Shown one piece after another: positions 17,300-27,782 of a DNA stretch of 64,000 bases. Source of the stretch: Haloterrigena sp. H1 (lineage in GTDB: Archaea > Halobacteriota > Halobacteria > Halobacteriales > Natrialbaceae); assembly GCF_005938085.1 (NCBI RefSeq), contig NZ_SMZK01000002.1, positions 310,001-374,000 of the forward strand, given 5' to 3'. The notes below the pieces were generated by a model. The model worked only from the letters and a program-made list of their open reading frames with translations. It did not search any database and was not told the DNA's origin. Position 1 is the stretch's first letter. Every line of letters starts with the position of its first letter. A program made the translations under genes and the position numbers.

Positions 17300-17575
17300 G
17301 TGTCTTGCCGGCCTCGTACAACAATAGCTATCATGAACAGGTGGATAAAGTTTCGTACCTCTGAAAATTGAGTGACATTCCCAACCGCAGATACTGGCGT
17401 TCGTGGCGTTATCGTCTGTTTCTGACAGCGGTGTTCGATCGAGGGGAGAGAAATCGCGACTTTAATCCAAACTGTATCGTCCACTGAAGTGCTCTTTATT
17501 CGGTATATTGTGCAATCCGCGCAAGTTTTAAGTGTTATCTTGACGCACGTTGATTGTTGCCATGAACCAACGGAG
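17300..17575. promoter_or_regulatory. Divergent promoter region of the sulfur island, with a short leader frame
   Basis: Both sulfur operons start from this gap. On the plus side TTTTAAGTG near 17525 could be a TATA box. An eight-codon frame, MNQRRWSP, runs from ATG 17562 to TAA 17588, overlapping the likely GTG start at 17576 in a different frame; GGAGG at 17572 sits inside it. This could affect translation of the downstream gene or could be chance. Confidence 0.4.
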
Positions 17576-19372
17576 GTGGTCCCCATAACGAACTATGGCT
17601 TTGTCATCGACAACAGGAGGTGTATCGGCTGTCACGCATGCACGGTGGCCTGTAAGGGTGAGCACGACGATCCGATCGGCGTGAACAAAACGTGGGTCAA
17701 GTACATCGAGAAAGGCGAGTTCCCCAACACGAACCGCAACTTCTCGGTGATGCGGTGCAATCACTGTGCTGACTCTCCGTGTACCGACGTCTGTCCCGTG
17801 ACTGCACTGTGGGAACGTGAGGATGGGATCGTCGACTTCGATCCGGAGCGCTGTATCGGCTGCAAAGCTTGCATGCAGGGGTGTCCGTACGACGCGCTCT
17901 ATATCGACCCCAACTCGGAGACCGCGGCGAAGTGTAACTACTGTAGCCACCGGGTCGACACGGGTCGCGAGCCGGCCTGCGTGACCGTCTGTCCCGAGGA
18001 CGCGATTCTCGCCGGCGATCTCGAGAACCCCGACACCGAAATCGCGCGCACGATCTCCCGCGAGGAGGTTCAGGCCCGCAAACCCGAGAAGGGGACGGAG
18101 CCGAAGCTGTTCTACGTTGACGGCGACGAGGGCAGCACCACCCCGGGGACGACCGCCCGCGAGGAACACTACATGTGGAGCGACGCGCCCCATCAAGTCG
18201 AGACCGAGGGCGGCTCGGTTCCCGATTTCGACCTCGAGAAGGCAGCCGAGTCGCTCGCGGCGTCCGATGTCTCGCTTGGCAGTGCCGACGGATCGGACGA
18301 CTCGGAGGCCCGCGCTGACGGTGGACAGAAAGACTGTGGCTGTGACTCCTGTGCGTGCGGCGAAGGAGACACCGCAGACCGGCAGTCGGACGGCGGATAC
18401 CAATCCGACGGTGGCTACGCCACTGAACCGTCCGGACGGACGCGTGACGACGAGGGCGACACGAGTCGAACCGAGCGCGCGTATGAACTCCTCCACGAGG
18501 AGGCAACGCGGGTTTACGACATCGGTGAGAGCCACTACGGCTCTTGGGGGTGGGAGGTGTACTCCTACACCTGGACGAAAGGGATCGCCGCCGGGATGCT
18601 CATGCTCCCGGCGCTGTTCATGCTGTTCGGACTGGTCGATCCCAATGTGGCCGCCTTCGGCGCGAGCGCGTTCTTCAGCGGCCTGTTTCTGGCGGCGACC
18701 GGTGTTCTCCTCATCCTGGATCTCGAGCAGCCAACGCGGTTCCACTGGGTGCTGTTGCGGCCGAACTGGAACTCCTGGCTCGTGAAGGGAGCCTACATAA
18801 TCTCCGCAACTGGGGCGTATCTCGGGCTCGTCGTGTTGGGGGCGCTCCTCGGAATCGAGGCCATCGTCACCCCGCTCTCGCTTGGTGTGGCTGCTGTCCT
18901 CGGTGCGGCGACGGCGGTCTACACGGCGTTCCTGTTCAGCCAATCGAAGGGACGCGACCTCTGGCAGAGCCCCGCAATGCCGCTGCACATGTTCACGCAG
19001 TCGGTCATCGCCGGCAGCGCGACGCTGGTCGTCCTCGGCGTCGCGGGCGTGCCGTGGTTCGAAGCGATGGTCGGGCCATCGGCGCTGGCACTCGGTGCCG
19101 GCCTCGTCGGCCATGCCGTGCTGGTCGCCTCTGAGATCTTCACACCCCATCAGACCGAGGACGCCGAAGAGGCCGCCGCGCGCATCACTCGCGGCCGGTT
19201 CCGGACGGCGTTCTGGATCGGCGGCGTCGTTGTCGGCATCCTGTTGCCGCTTGCGGCGCTGGCCGTCGGTGTACCGATCCTCGCGGCGGTGGCCGGCGCG
19301 CTCGCGCTTGTCGGGCTGTTCGCCTTCGAGTATTGCTGGATAACCGCTCCGCAGACGATCTCACTCGCCTGA
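17576..19372 (+). CDS. Four-cluster ferredoxin fused to NrfD/PsrC-type membrane anchor
   Basis: 598 residues. The N-terminus holds 16 cysteines in four sets (16/19/22/26, 61/64/69/73, 93/96/99/103 and 120/123/135/139), as in PsrB/SoeB electron-transfer subunits. A linker (about 190-300) is acidic and contains an extra Cys cluster, DCGCDSCACG. The C-terminal ~260 residues have eight hydrophobic segments with the NrfD look, which would exchange electrons with menaquinone. The two subunits are normally separate genes. No ATG lies in a sensible place; GTG 17576 was chosen since it directly precedes the conserved NYGFVIDNRRC. It ends two bases before the catalytic subunit's ATG. No Tat signal is seen. 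Confidence 0.85.
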   Translation: MVPITNYGFVIDNRRCIGCHACTVACKGEHDDPIGVNKTWVKYIEKGEFPNTNRNFSVMRCNHCADSPCTDVCPVTALWEREDGIVDFDPERCIGCKACMQGCPYDALYIDPNSETAAKCNYCSHRVDTGREPACVTVCPEDAILAGDLENPDTEIARTISREEVQARKPEKGTEPKLFYVDGDEGSTTPGTTAREEHYMWSDAPHQVETEGGSVPDFDLEKAAESLAASDVSLGSADGSDDSEARADGGQKDCGCDSCACGEGDTADRQSDGGYQSDGGYATEPSGRTRDDEGDTSRTERAYELLHEEATRVYDIGESHYGSWGWEVYSYTWTKGIAAGMLMLPALFMLFGLVDPNVAAFGASAFFSGLFLAATGVLLILDLEQPTRFHWVLLRPNWNSWLVKGAYIISATGAYLGLVVLGALLGIEAIVTPLSLGVAAVLGAATAVYTAFLFSQSKGRDLWQSPAMPLHMFTQSVIAGSATLVVLGVAGVPWFEAMVGPSALALGAGLVGHAVLVASEIFTPHQTEDAEEAAARITRGRFRTAFWIGGVVVGILLPLAALAVGVPILAAVAGALALVGLFAFEYCWITAPQTISLA

Positions 19373-19374
19373 CC

Positions 19375-22300
19375 ATGGGACACGAATTCGATCCGAGCCG
19401 CATCGAGAAACTCGCCGAACGACTCGGCGTCATTTCGAATCGCACCGAGAACACGAAAAAACAGCGACAGCGTCGCGGCGTCGACGGCATCGACCGCATC
19501 GCTCCGGAGGGTGAACTCGGCTCATACCCCGACCCCGACCAGTGGCATGACTGGGTCGAGTACGAGTCCGAGGGCCTCCCGAAGGAGTACTCGGTCGTCC
19601 CGACGGCCTGCTTCAACTGCGAAGCCGGCTGTGGGCTGCTCACCTATATCGACAAGGAGACCGGCGACATCCGCAAAATCGAGGGCAATCCCGAACACCC
19701 CGGAAGCCGAGGGCGCAACTGCGCGAAGGGACCGGCCACGATCAACCAGATCAAAGACCCCCAGCGCATCCGCTATCCGCTCAAGCGTGACGGTCCACGT
19801 GGGAGCGGCGAGTGGACTCGCGTTTCTTGGGACGACGCCCTCGAGGACATCGCCACCGAGATGCGCGAGACCATCACTGACGGCCGCGAAAACGAGATTA
19901 CCTATCACGTCGGCAGGCCTGGCCACGAGGGATATATGGACCGGGTCATCAATGCCTGGGGACTGGACGGTCACAACTCCCATACGAACATCTGCTCGGC
20001 GGGTGCCCGGGCGGGGTACGCCTTCTGGCACAAGTACGATCGGCCGAGCGCGGACTTCGCCAACGCCGAGTTCATCCTGCTGTTGTCCGCCCACCTCGAG
20101 TCGGGCCACTACTTCAACCCCCACGCGCAGCGAATCATCGAGGGTGTCATGGAGGGCGGCCAGCTCGCTGTCTTGGATCCGCGACTGTCGAACACCGCTG
20201 CCATGTCGGACTACTGGCTGCCTACCCAGCCCGGTAGCGAGGCCGCGGTTTTGCTGGCGATGGCGAACGTCATCCTCGAGGAAGGGCTCTACGACGAGGA
20301 GTTCCTCTACAACTGGGTGAACTGGCGGCAGTTCCTCGACGAGGAACATCCCGGCCGCGAACGGACGTTCGAGACGTACATCGACGTCCTCCAGGACACG
20401 TACGCGGGCTTTACACCCGAGTACGCCGAGGCCGAGAGCGGCGTCGACGCCGCCACGATCGAGAAAGTGGGTCGGAAAATCGGCATCGCCGGCTCGCGCT
20501 TTGCCAGCCACATCTGGCGCTCTGCGGCGTCGGGCAACGAGGGCGGCTGGCAGGTCAGTCGGGCACTGCATTTCCTGTCCGTGCTCACCGGCAGCGTTGG
20601 CACGAAAGGCGGCACCTCGCCCAACGCCTGGCACCAGTTCGAGCCGGAGCTGCCGAAGGAGCCGCCGCGCCAGCGGCTGTGGGACGAACTCCAGTTGCCG
20701 CCGGAGTGGCCGTTCGCCCACTACGAGATGAGCCAGCTTCTGCCGTACTTCCTCAAGGAAGGTCGCGGCAAGCTATCGGTGTATTTCACTCGCGTGTTCA
20801 ACCCCGTCTACACCTACCCCGACGGATTCTCCTGGATCGAGGCGCTGAGCGACGAGGACAAAGTCGGGATGCACGTCGCGCTGACGCCCACCTGGAACGA
20901 GACGGCGTACTTCGCGGACTACGTCCTGCCGATGGGCCACAGTCCCGAACGCCACGACATCCAGAGTCAGGAAACCCACGCCGCGACGTGGGTCACCTAC
21001 CGCCAGCCCGTCCAGCGGGAGTTCGCCGAACGCGAGGGCGAAGACATTGAGCGCACCTACGAAGCCAATCCGGGCGAAGTCTGGGAGGAAGACGAGTTCT
21101 GGATGGACCTCTCCTGGCGCGTCGATGAGGACGGCGAGCTAGGTATCCGGGAGCACTTCGAGAGCCCCTATCGAGATGGCGAGACGGCCGCAGCGAACGG
21201 CGGCGCGGCTACACAGCGAGGCGACAGCGCGGCCGAGCGGGAGGAATCGAGCAGTGACGAGGCCGCCGACGAACCGCCCCAGATGACCGTCGACGAGTAC
21301 TACCGCTACGTCTTTGAGCACGAGGAAAACCTCGTCGAGGCAGCCGAAGAGGCTGGCATGGATCCCCTCGAGTACATGAAACACCATGGGGCGTTCGAGG
21401 CCAGCGAGAACGACTACGAACTCCACGAGGAGCCGCTCGATCCGGCGCTGCTCGAGGACGACGACGTGTTCGTCGACGAGTACGGGACCATCCACCGGGT
21501 ACTGGACGAGGACGCCGACATCTCCATCCCGGAAGGGGCGGCGCAGTCGGCCGAAATCGATACCGGTGCCGACCACCCTGAAGGATACGACACGATTCCA
21601 CACGGTGGGGTCTCGGACCTCGAGACACAGGTGCTCGGCGTGCTCGTCGACGGCGAACCGAAACGCGGGTTCCCCTCGCCGACCGGAAAGCAGCAGTTCT
21701 ACTCGAAGACGCTCGCCGAGTGGGGCTGGGACGACGAGGAATACACCATCCCCCACTATCTGAAAAGCCACGTCCATCCCGAAAACATCGACTACGAGAA
21801 CGGTGAGATGGTGCTCGTGCCGACGTTCCGCCTGCCGACGGCGATTCATTCTCGCTCGTCGAACTCCAAATGGCTCGAGGAAATCTCGCACAACAACCCG
21901 GTCTGGCTGCACCGTACGGATGCCGAGAGACTGGGAGTCGAGACGGGCGACCTCGTGCGCGTCGAGACGGACATCGGCTACTACGTCAACGAGGTCTGGG
22001 TCACCGAGTCGATCAAGCCCGGGATCGCTGCGATGAGCCACCACATGGGTCAGTGGAAAATCGACCGTGACGGCGACGGTGAGGCTGATGGGGACTTCGA
22101 CGAGGGCGGTGATCCCTACGGGAAGGTCACGGTCGATCTGAAAGACGAAGATAGCCAGTGGGGGATGCGCCAGCAGTCCGGCATCGGGCCGTTCGAGAGC
22201 GACGATCCCGATTCCGCGAGGGTCTGGTGGACCGACGGTGGCGTTCCACAGAACCTCACGCATGCACCTCATCCCGACCCCATCTCGGGGATGCACTGCT

Positions 22301-22575
22301 GGCACCAGAAGGTCCGGATCCGGCCGGCGAAGGCGGACGACTACTACGGTGATGTCTACGTCGATACCGACCGCGCCATGGAGATCTACCGCGAGTGGGT
22401 CGAGAAGACACAGCCGGTCGATGGGCCGGACGGGAAACGCCGGCCGAAGTGGCTCAAACGACCGATCGCGCCGCCGTCAGATCCCGACGATGACGATGCC
22501 TGGTATCTGGATGGCCCGATCGGTCGCGAGCAGCGATGGGATCCGGATGAGTTCGGCCCGCAGGGCGAGGACTGA
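19375..22575 (+). CDS. Molybdopterin oxidoreductase of the CISM family, SoeA/PsrA-like catalytic subunit
   Basis: 1066 residues. Cys79, 82, 86 and 116 form the 4Fe-4S motif (ACFNCEAGCG, then RNCAKG); TRVSWDDALEDIA and the C-terminal dinucleotide-binding domain (NNPVWLHRTDAERLG, then GDLVRVET) are typical of DMSO-reductase-family enzymes. Cys207 in HTNICSAGAR is the probable Mo ligand, as in polysulfide, thiosulfate and sulfite enzymes. There is no twin-arginine signal, so it should face the cytoplasm like SoeA. An acidic insertion of roughly 100 residues sits near 605-720. It is three bases downstream of the Fe-S/NrfD gene. Direction and substrate (sulfite oxidation versus sulfur or thiosulfate reduction) cannot be read from sequence. 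Confidence 0.88.
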   Translation: MGHEFDPSRIEKLAERLGVISNRTENTKKQRQRRGVDGIDRIAPEGELGSYPDPDQWHDWVEYESEGLPKEYSVVPTACFNCEAGCGLLTYIDKETGDIRKIEGNPEHPGSRGRNCAKGPATINQIKDPQRIRYPLKRDGPRGSGEWTRVSWDDALEDIATEMRETITDGRENEITYHVGRPGHEGYMDRVINAWGLDGHNSHTNICSAGARAGYAFWHKYDRPSADFANAEFILLLSAHLESGHYFNPHAQRIIEGVMEGGQLAVLDPRLSNTAAMSDYWLPTQPGSEAAVLLAMANVILEEGLYDEEFLYNWVNWRQFLDEEHPGRERTFETYIDVLQDTYAGFTPEYAEAESGVDAATIEKVGRKIGIAGSRFASHIWRSAASGNEGGWQVSRALHFLSVLTGSVGTKGGTSPNAWHQFEPELPKEPPRQRLWDELQLPPEWPFAHYEMSQLLPYFLKEGRGKLSVYFTRVFNPVYTYPDGFSWIEALSDEDKVGMHVALTPTWNETAYFADYVLPMGHSPERHDIQSQETHAATWVTYRQPVQREFAEREGEDIERTYEANPGEVWEEDEFWMDLSWRVDEDGELGIREHFESPYRDGETAAANGGAATQRGDSAAEREESSSDEAADEPPQMTVDEYYRYVFEHEENLVEAAEEAGMDPLEYMKHHGAFEASENDYELHEEPLDPALLEDDDVFVDEYGTIHRVLDEDADISIPEGAAQSAEIDTGADHPEGYDTIPHGGVSDLETQVLGVLVDGEPKRGFPSPTGKQQFYSKTLAEWGWDDEEYTIPHYLKSHVHPENIDYENGEMVLVPTFRLPTAIHSRSSNSKWLEEISHNNPVWLHRTDAERLGVETGDLVRVETDIGYYVNEVWVTESIKPGIAAMSHHMGQWKIDRDGDGEADGDFDEGGDPYGKVTVDLKDEDSQWGMRQQSGIGPFESDDPDSARVWWTDGGVPQNLTHAPHPDPISGMHCWHQKVRIRPAKADDYYGDVYVDTDRAMEIYREWVEKTQPVDGPDGKRRPKWLKRPIAPPSDPDDDDAWYLDGPIGREQRWDPDEFGPQGED

Positions 22576-22581
22576 CCAGCG

Positions 22582-23811
22582 ATGGACGATTCCGACGACT
22601 GTCCTCGCGCCGGACGGACCGATACGGTATCGACAGCGCCAGCTGACGCCGGTCGGGGGGACGATATCGCCGCGGCCATCCGGGAGGCTATTGCCTCGGC
22701 AGGCGTGGGAACGGAAGACCTCTATGCCGACCTTGTGGCGATCGATGGCGTTAGTGACGTCGCCATACGCGATGGCGTGGCGTCGGTCGAGATCTCGCTG
22801 CCAGTGCCGAGCAAGACACTCCGCGAGCGACTCGCTGCGGAGGTGATCGCTGCCGCCGAGTCTGTCGATGGTGTCGACTCGGTCGACGTCGACTTCCGGG
22901 CCAGCGCTGCCGATCCGGGAGAACACGTCGACATGCTTCCTAACGTCAACAACGTCGTCGCCGTCGCGTCGGGCAAGGGTGGTGTCGGCAAGAGTACTGT
23001 CGCGGCGAACCTCGCGGTTGCGCTGGCCGATACGGGCGCGGCCGTTGGCCTGCTCGATGCCGACGTGTACGGGCCGAACGCGCCGACGATGCTCGGCCTC
23101 GATGAGCGACAACCCAACGCCACGAGCGACGACGAGATGGTCCCGCGCGAGTCCTACGGCGTCCGGACGATGAGCATGGAGTTCATCACCGGTGAGGACG
23201 ACCCAATCATCTGGCGCGGCCCGCTGGTCGACGAGTTCATCAAACAACTGTTCGGCGACGTTCAGTGGGGTGAACTGGACTATCTGATTGTGGACTTGCC
23301 ACCTGGAACGGGGGACGCACATCTCTCGCTGGTGCAGCACTTCCCTGTCGCCGGCGCTGTTATCGTGACTACCCCACAGGAAGTCGCGGTCGACGACGCC
23401 GCCCGTGGCCTCGTCGGTTTCGCACGCCACGACACACCGGTGTTGGGGATCGTCGAGAACATGGCCGGATTCGAGTGTCCGGACTGCGAGTCCCTTCACG
23501 ATATCTTCGGAACCGGCGGTGCCGACGATCTGGCCGAGCAGTTCGACGTTCCCGTTCTGGGTCGCATCCCACTCGAGCCAGCCCTCGGGATGATGGACGG
23601 TGACGGCGAGTCCGCACGTCCTCCGGGTATCGACGTTCCACTCGTCGGTCGCCTCGAGCTACCTCGGACGCACGAGGAGCGAACGCGAGGCGACAAAGCG
23701 CCCCCGCTTGCTCTCAGGGCTGACGGCGGTGCCGCCCGTGAGAAGTTGCGGATTGCTGCGAGCCGAATCGCAGCACGGCTGAACGAGGCTGCTGTGACAT
23801 TCCAAGACTGA
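22582..23811 (+). CDS. Mrp/NBP35-type Fe-S carrier ATPase with N-terminal MIP18-like domain
   Basis: 409 residues. The N-terminal ~110 residues form a MIP18/DUF59-like domain (LVAIDGVSDVAIRDG). The P-loop ASGKGGVGKSTVAANLAVAL lies near residue 130, then LLDADVYGPNAPTMLGL, VDLPPGTGDAHLSL and a CxxC in FECPDCES near 298, which usually binds the bridging cluster. It would help insert Fe-S clusters into the oxidoreductase encoded seven bases upstream. The location, not sequence, suggests dedication to the sulfur complex. The C-terminus after PPGIDVPL is less conserved. Confidence 0.88.
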   Translation: MDDSDDCPRAGRTDTVSTAPADAGRGDDIAAAIREAIASAGVGTEDLYADLVAIDGVSDVAIRDGVASVEISLPVPSKTLRERLAAEVIAAAESVDGVDSVDVDFRASAADPGEHVDMLPNVNNVVAVASGKGGVGKSTVAANLAVALADTGAAVGLLDADVYGPNAPTMLGLDERQPNATSDDEMVPRESYGVRTMSMEFITGEDDPIIWRGPLVDEFIKQLFGDVQWGELDYLIVDLPPGTGDAHLSLVQHFPVAGAVIVTTPQEVAVDDAARGLVGFARHDTPVLGIVENMAGFECPDCESLHDIFGTGGADDLAEQFDVPVLGRIPLEPALGMMDGDGESARPPGIDVPLVGRLELPRTHEERTRGDKAPPLALRADGGAAREKLRIAASRIAARLNEAAVTFQD

Positions 23812-23894
23812 TCGTCGAACTGAGTTGGGTTTCTTGTTTCAGGTGGGGCTCGAGGCGGTCGCGAGGATAGCTGACTGGCCGTTGGTATTCGCGG

Positions 23895-25328
<1,434 letters not shown>

Positions 25329-25332
<4 letters not shown>

Positions 25333-25760
25333 TTGTCGTCGCTCTCCTGTTCAGCGATGTAGCGTTCGACAGCGCCCTTCGTGGCGCTTCCCGCCGTACC
25401 GACGTAGTACGAACGAGTCCATTTCACGCGGTCGTCGTAGCGCTGGTTATACTTCCGCGCCGAGATGCCTTTCACCCAGTTGACGATGAGTGATGGGGCG
25501 TTCTTCGGCGGACTCCCGATAAACAGGTGTACGTGGTCGGGCATGACCTCGCACTCGGCCAGTTCGAGGCCCTTGTCCTCACAGATTTCCGTGAAGATGG
25601 CTTCGAGACGTTCCTTCGTCTTCCCCGTCAGGTTCGAGCGCCGATACTGAGCGGAACCCTGTTCCGCGAGGTCAGCGGAATCTTCGATTCCGCCCGATTT
25701 CGGCACGAACACTATGTGGTAGTAGAGTTCGTATTTCGCGTGACGGGTACTCTTTACCAT
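25329..25760 (-). CDS. tnpA: TnpA Y1 transposase (IS200), with an in-frame palindromic insertion
   Basis: 143 residues. The HUH motif is DHVHLF (His76, His78) and the catalytic tyrosine is Tyr134 in VERYIAEQ; both are present. Between Lys21 and Tyr39, where family members run directly as VPKYRR, there are 17 extra residues ([17 protein letters not shown]). The 51 extra bases (25647-25697) contain two perfect hairpins. They lie in a surface loop early in the fold, so the enzyme could tolerate them. The ATG of tnpB overlaps the stop. Confidence 0.9.
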
Positions 25761-25815
25761 CTATGCATACTATTGTGACCGGACGGGTTAAAGATTGCGT
25801 GGGAACCCCGCCTAC

Positions 25816-25892
<77 letters not shown>

Positions 25893-26082
25893 GTAAGATG
25901 ACGAGGTCCGCGTCTTCGAACGGGTCGTTGCGGCGATTAGTGCTCGCCCCAAGTCATAGCAATCTGGAGCGTAGCCTCGCTATTTCACATGAAGGGAGCG
26001 AATATCCATAATTCTGAGAAGAACGGGCTGCTGAATATCGAGGGTGAGTTCAGCACCAGCATAACCACCGGCCCCGGCCAAC

Positions 26083-26091
26083 GTATAAGTA
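26083..26091 (+). promoter_or_regulatory. TATA-like box of the histidine kinase gene
   Basis: CGTATAAGTA lies about 26-30 nt upstream of ATG 26117, the distance expected if transcription starts at the ATG (leaderless). It argues for 26117 over the GTG at 26096. Confidence 0.45.
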
Positions 26092-26116
26092 CGGGGTGAG
26101 ACAACACTCCCGGAAG

Positions 26117-27505
26117 ATGAATGGTAGTGAACTGCACGGCGACCCCGAACGGACACGGCGCTTTTTGGAACTCGTCCTCAAGACAGGTGAGATGAACGGT
26201 GCGTACGTCGATACCGACCTCAGACACACGTGGGTTCACAACTCTGCCCCGGAACCCCCGGACGAGGAGACCCTCGGCAAGACCGATGCAGAACTGTTCT
26301 CCGAGGAGATGGCAGAGCCCACGATGAGTATCAAACGGGAGGCCATCGAAACTGAATCGCACGTCGGGCGCGAGTTCACGTTCATCAAGCCGTGGGGGCA
26401 GAACCGATATCGAGCGGCTGCCGAACCACTCTACGATGGCGATGGGGAGGTTGAAGGAGCCATGTTCGCAGCCATCGACTTCTCCGACAGGTACCGGCTT
26501 CTCGAACGGACTATCGACGCCGTCTACACCGTTGACTCCGACTGGGAAGTCACGTTCTGGAACGAGCGGATGGCAGACCGGACAGGCACAGAGCCTCAGG
26601 AGATCGTGGGGAAGAACCTGTGGGAGGTCTTCGGCGACTCCATTCCCGACGAACTCGAAGAGCGGTATCGGCGCGTGATGGCGACGGGTGAGCCAGCCGA
26701 GTTTGAGCAGTACCTTCCTGAGCCATACGATTACTGGGTCGAGATTCGGGTGTTTGCCGACGAAAACGGCATCTCGGTCTACTCCCGGAACATCAGCGAG
26801 CGGAAGGAGTACGAGGAGCGGCTGAAACGCCAGCGAGATACATTAGACGTATTGAACCGGGTACTCACGCACGATATCCGAAACGACCTCCAGCTCGTCA
26901 CTGCCTACGCCGATATGATTGCCGACCGTCTCGGCGAGGAAGATCAAGAATACGTAGCGACCATCTCTGAGAGTGCGGAACACGCTGTCGAACTCACGGC
27001 GACCGCAGCCGAAATCCCGAAAGTTCTCTTCGCGGAGGACGAGTCGCTGCGGCGTCTCTCGCTTCGGGACGTTCTACACGCGGAGATCGAAAGCGTCCGA
27101 ACAGCCCATCCCGACGCTGCCATTCTGGTCACCGATGAGATTCAGCAGGCTACCGTCATCGCAGACGGTATGCTTGGCTCTGTGTTCCGGAACCTACTGA
27201 AGAATGCTGTCCAACACAACGACAAGCAAGTCCCAGAAGTGCGTATCTCTACAGACGAGCGTCCCGACGAGGTTATCGTCAGAATCGCGGATAATGGCCC
27301 AGGTATCCCAGACCCGCAGAAGGACACGATCTTTGGGAAGGGGGAGAAAGGACTGGAGAGCCGAGGGACAGGAATCGGCCTCTACCTCGTCAACGTTCTG
27401 GTTGACCGGTACAATGGGGAGGTACACGTATCGGATACCACTCCTGAGGGAACGGTTTTCTCCGTCACTTTACCCAGAGTTATTGAAGAGCAATCAAGGG
27501 AGTAG
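26117..27505 (+). CDS. PAS-domain sensor histidine kinase
   Basis: 462 residues. Two PAS-like regions (about 15-125, including GAYVDTDLRHTW, and 128-245, with IDAVYTVDSDWEVTFWN) precede a histidine dimerisation helix whose phosphoacceptor is in VLTHDIRNDLQLV, and a HATPase domain (NLLKNAVQHND N-box, RIADNGPGI G1, RGTGIGLYLV G2). No membrane segment is present, so it should be a cytoplasmic sensor. PAS domains here show no haem- or flavin-binding signature I can identify. No response regulator lies beside it, as is common in haloarchaea. Confidence 0.92.
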   Translation: MNGSELHGDPERTRRFLELVLKTGEMNGAYVDTDLRHTWVHNSAPEPPDEETLGKTDAELFSEEMAEPTMSIKREAIETESHVGREFTFIKPWGQNRYRAAAEPLYDGDGEVEGAMFAAIDFSDRYRLLERTIDAVYTVDSDWEVTFWNERMADRTGTEPQEIVGKNLWEVFGDSIPDELEERYRRVMATGEPAEFEQYLPEPYDYWVEIRVFADENGISVYSRNISERKEYEERLKRQRDTLDVLNRVLTHDIRNDLQLVTAYADMIADRLGEEDQEYVATISESAEHAVELTATAAEIPKVLFAEDESLRRLSLRDVLHAEIESVRTAHPDAAILVTDEIQQATVIADGMLGSVFRNLLKNAVQHNDKQVPEVRISTDERPDEVIVRIADNGPGIPDPQKDTIFGKGEKGLESRGTGIGLYLVNVLVDRYNGEVHVSDTTPEGTVFSVTLPRVIEEQSRE

Positions 27506-27782
27506 CACCAGAGTCCAGGCTCTACCCTCGTAAGCGAATGTCCGTTTGAACCTGACCGACTCGCGCCCTCATGCAGCACGACTTCTGTGACTTGTGATCA
27601 ACAGGGCCATCTAGCGGGGTGATCCTTGGCGGCCAGAACTAGCGATCTTATTGCCACTTGCTTCCTCTGTACTAGACCGCTGGACCGGTTCGTAGCCTGC
27701 TGACTTCCTCAACCCACGTGGATAATGTGTCCAGTAGCTCGTGTATAGGTGTTATCCGATTACGACCCCCTCTCACCAGTCG

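Noticed and set aside
17528..19150. 540-codon open frame antisense to the Fe-S/NrfD gene
   Set aside because: Arg/His-rich, no motif, and fully overlaps a gene with sixteen ordered cluster cysteines. Long antisense frames are common in GC-rich haloarchaeal DNA.
21139..22305. 388-codon antisense frame inside the molybdopterin gene
   Set aside because: Composition typical of a mirror frame; the sense strand carries the family motifs.
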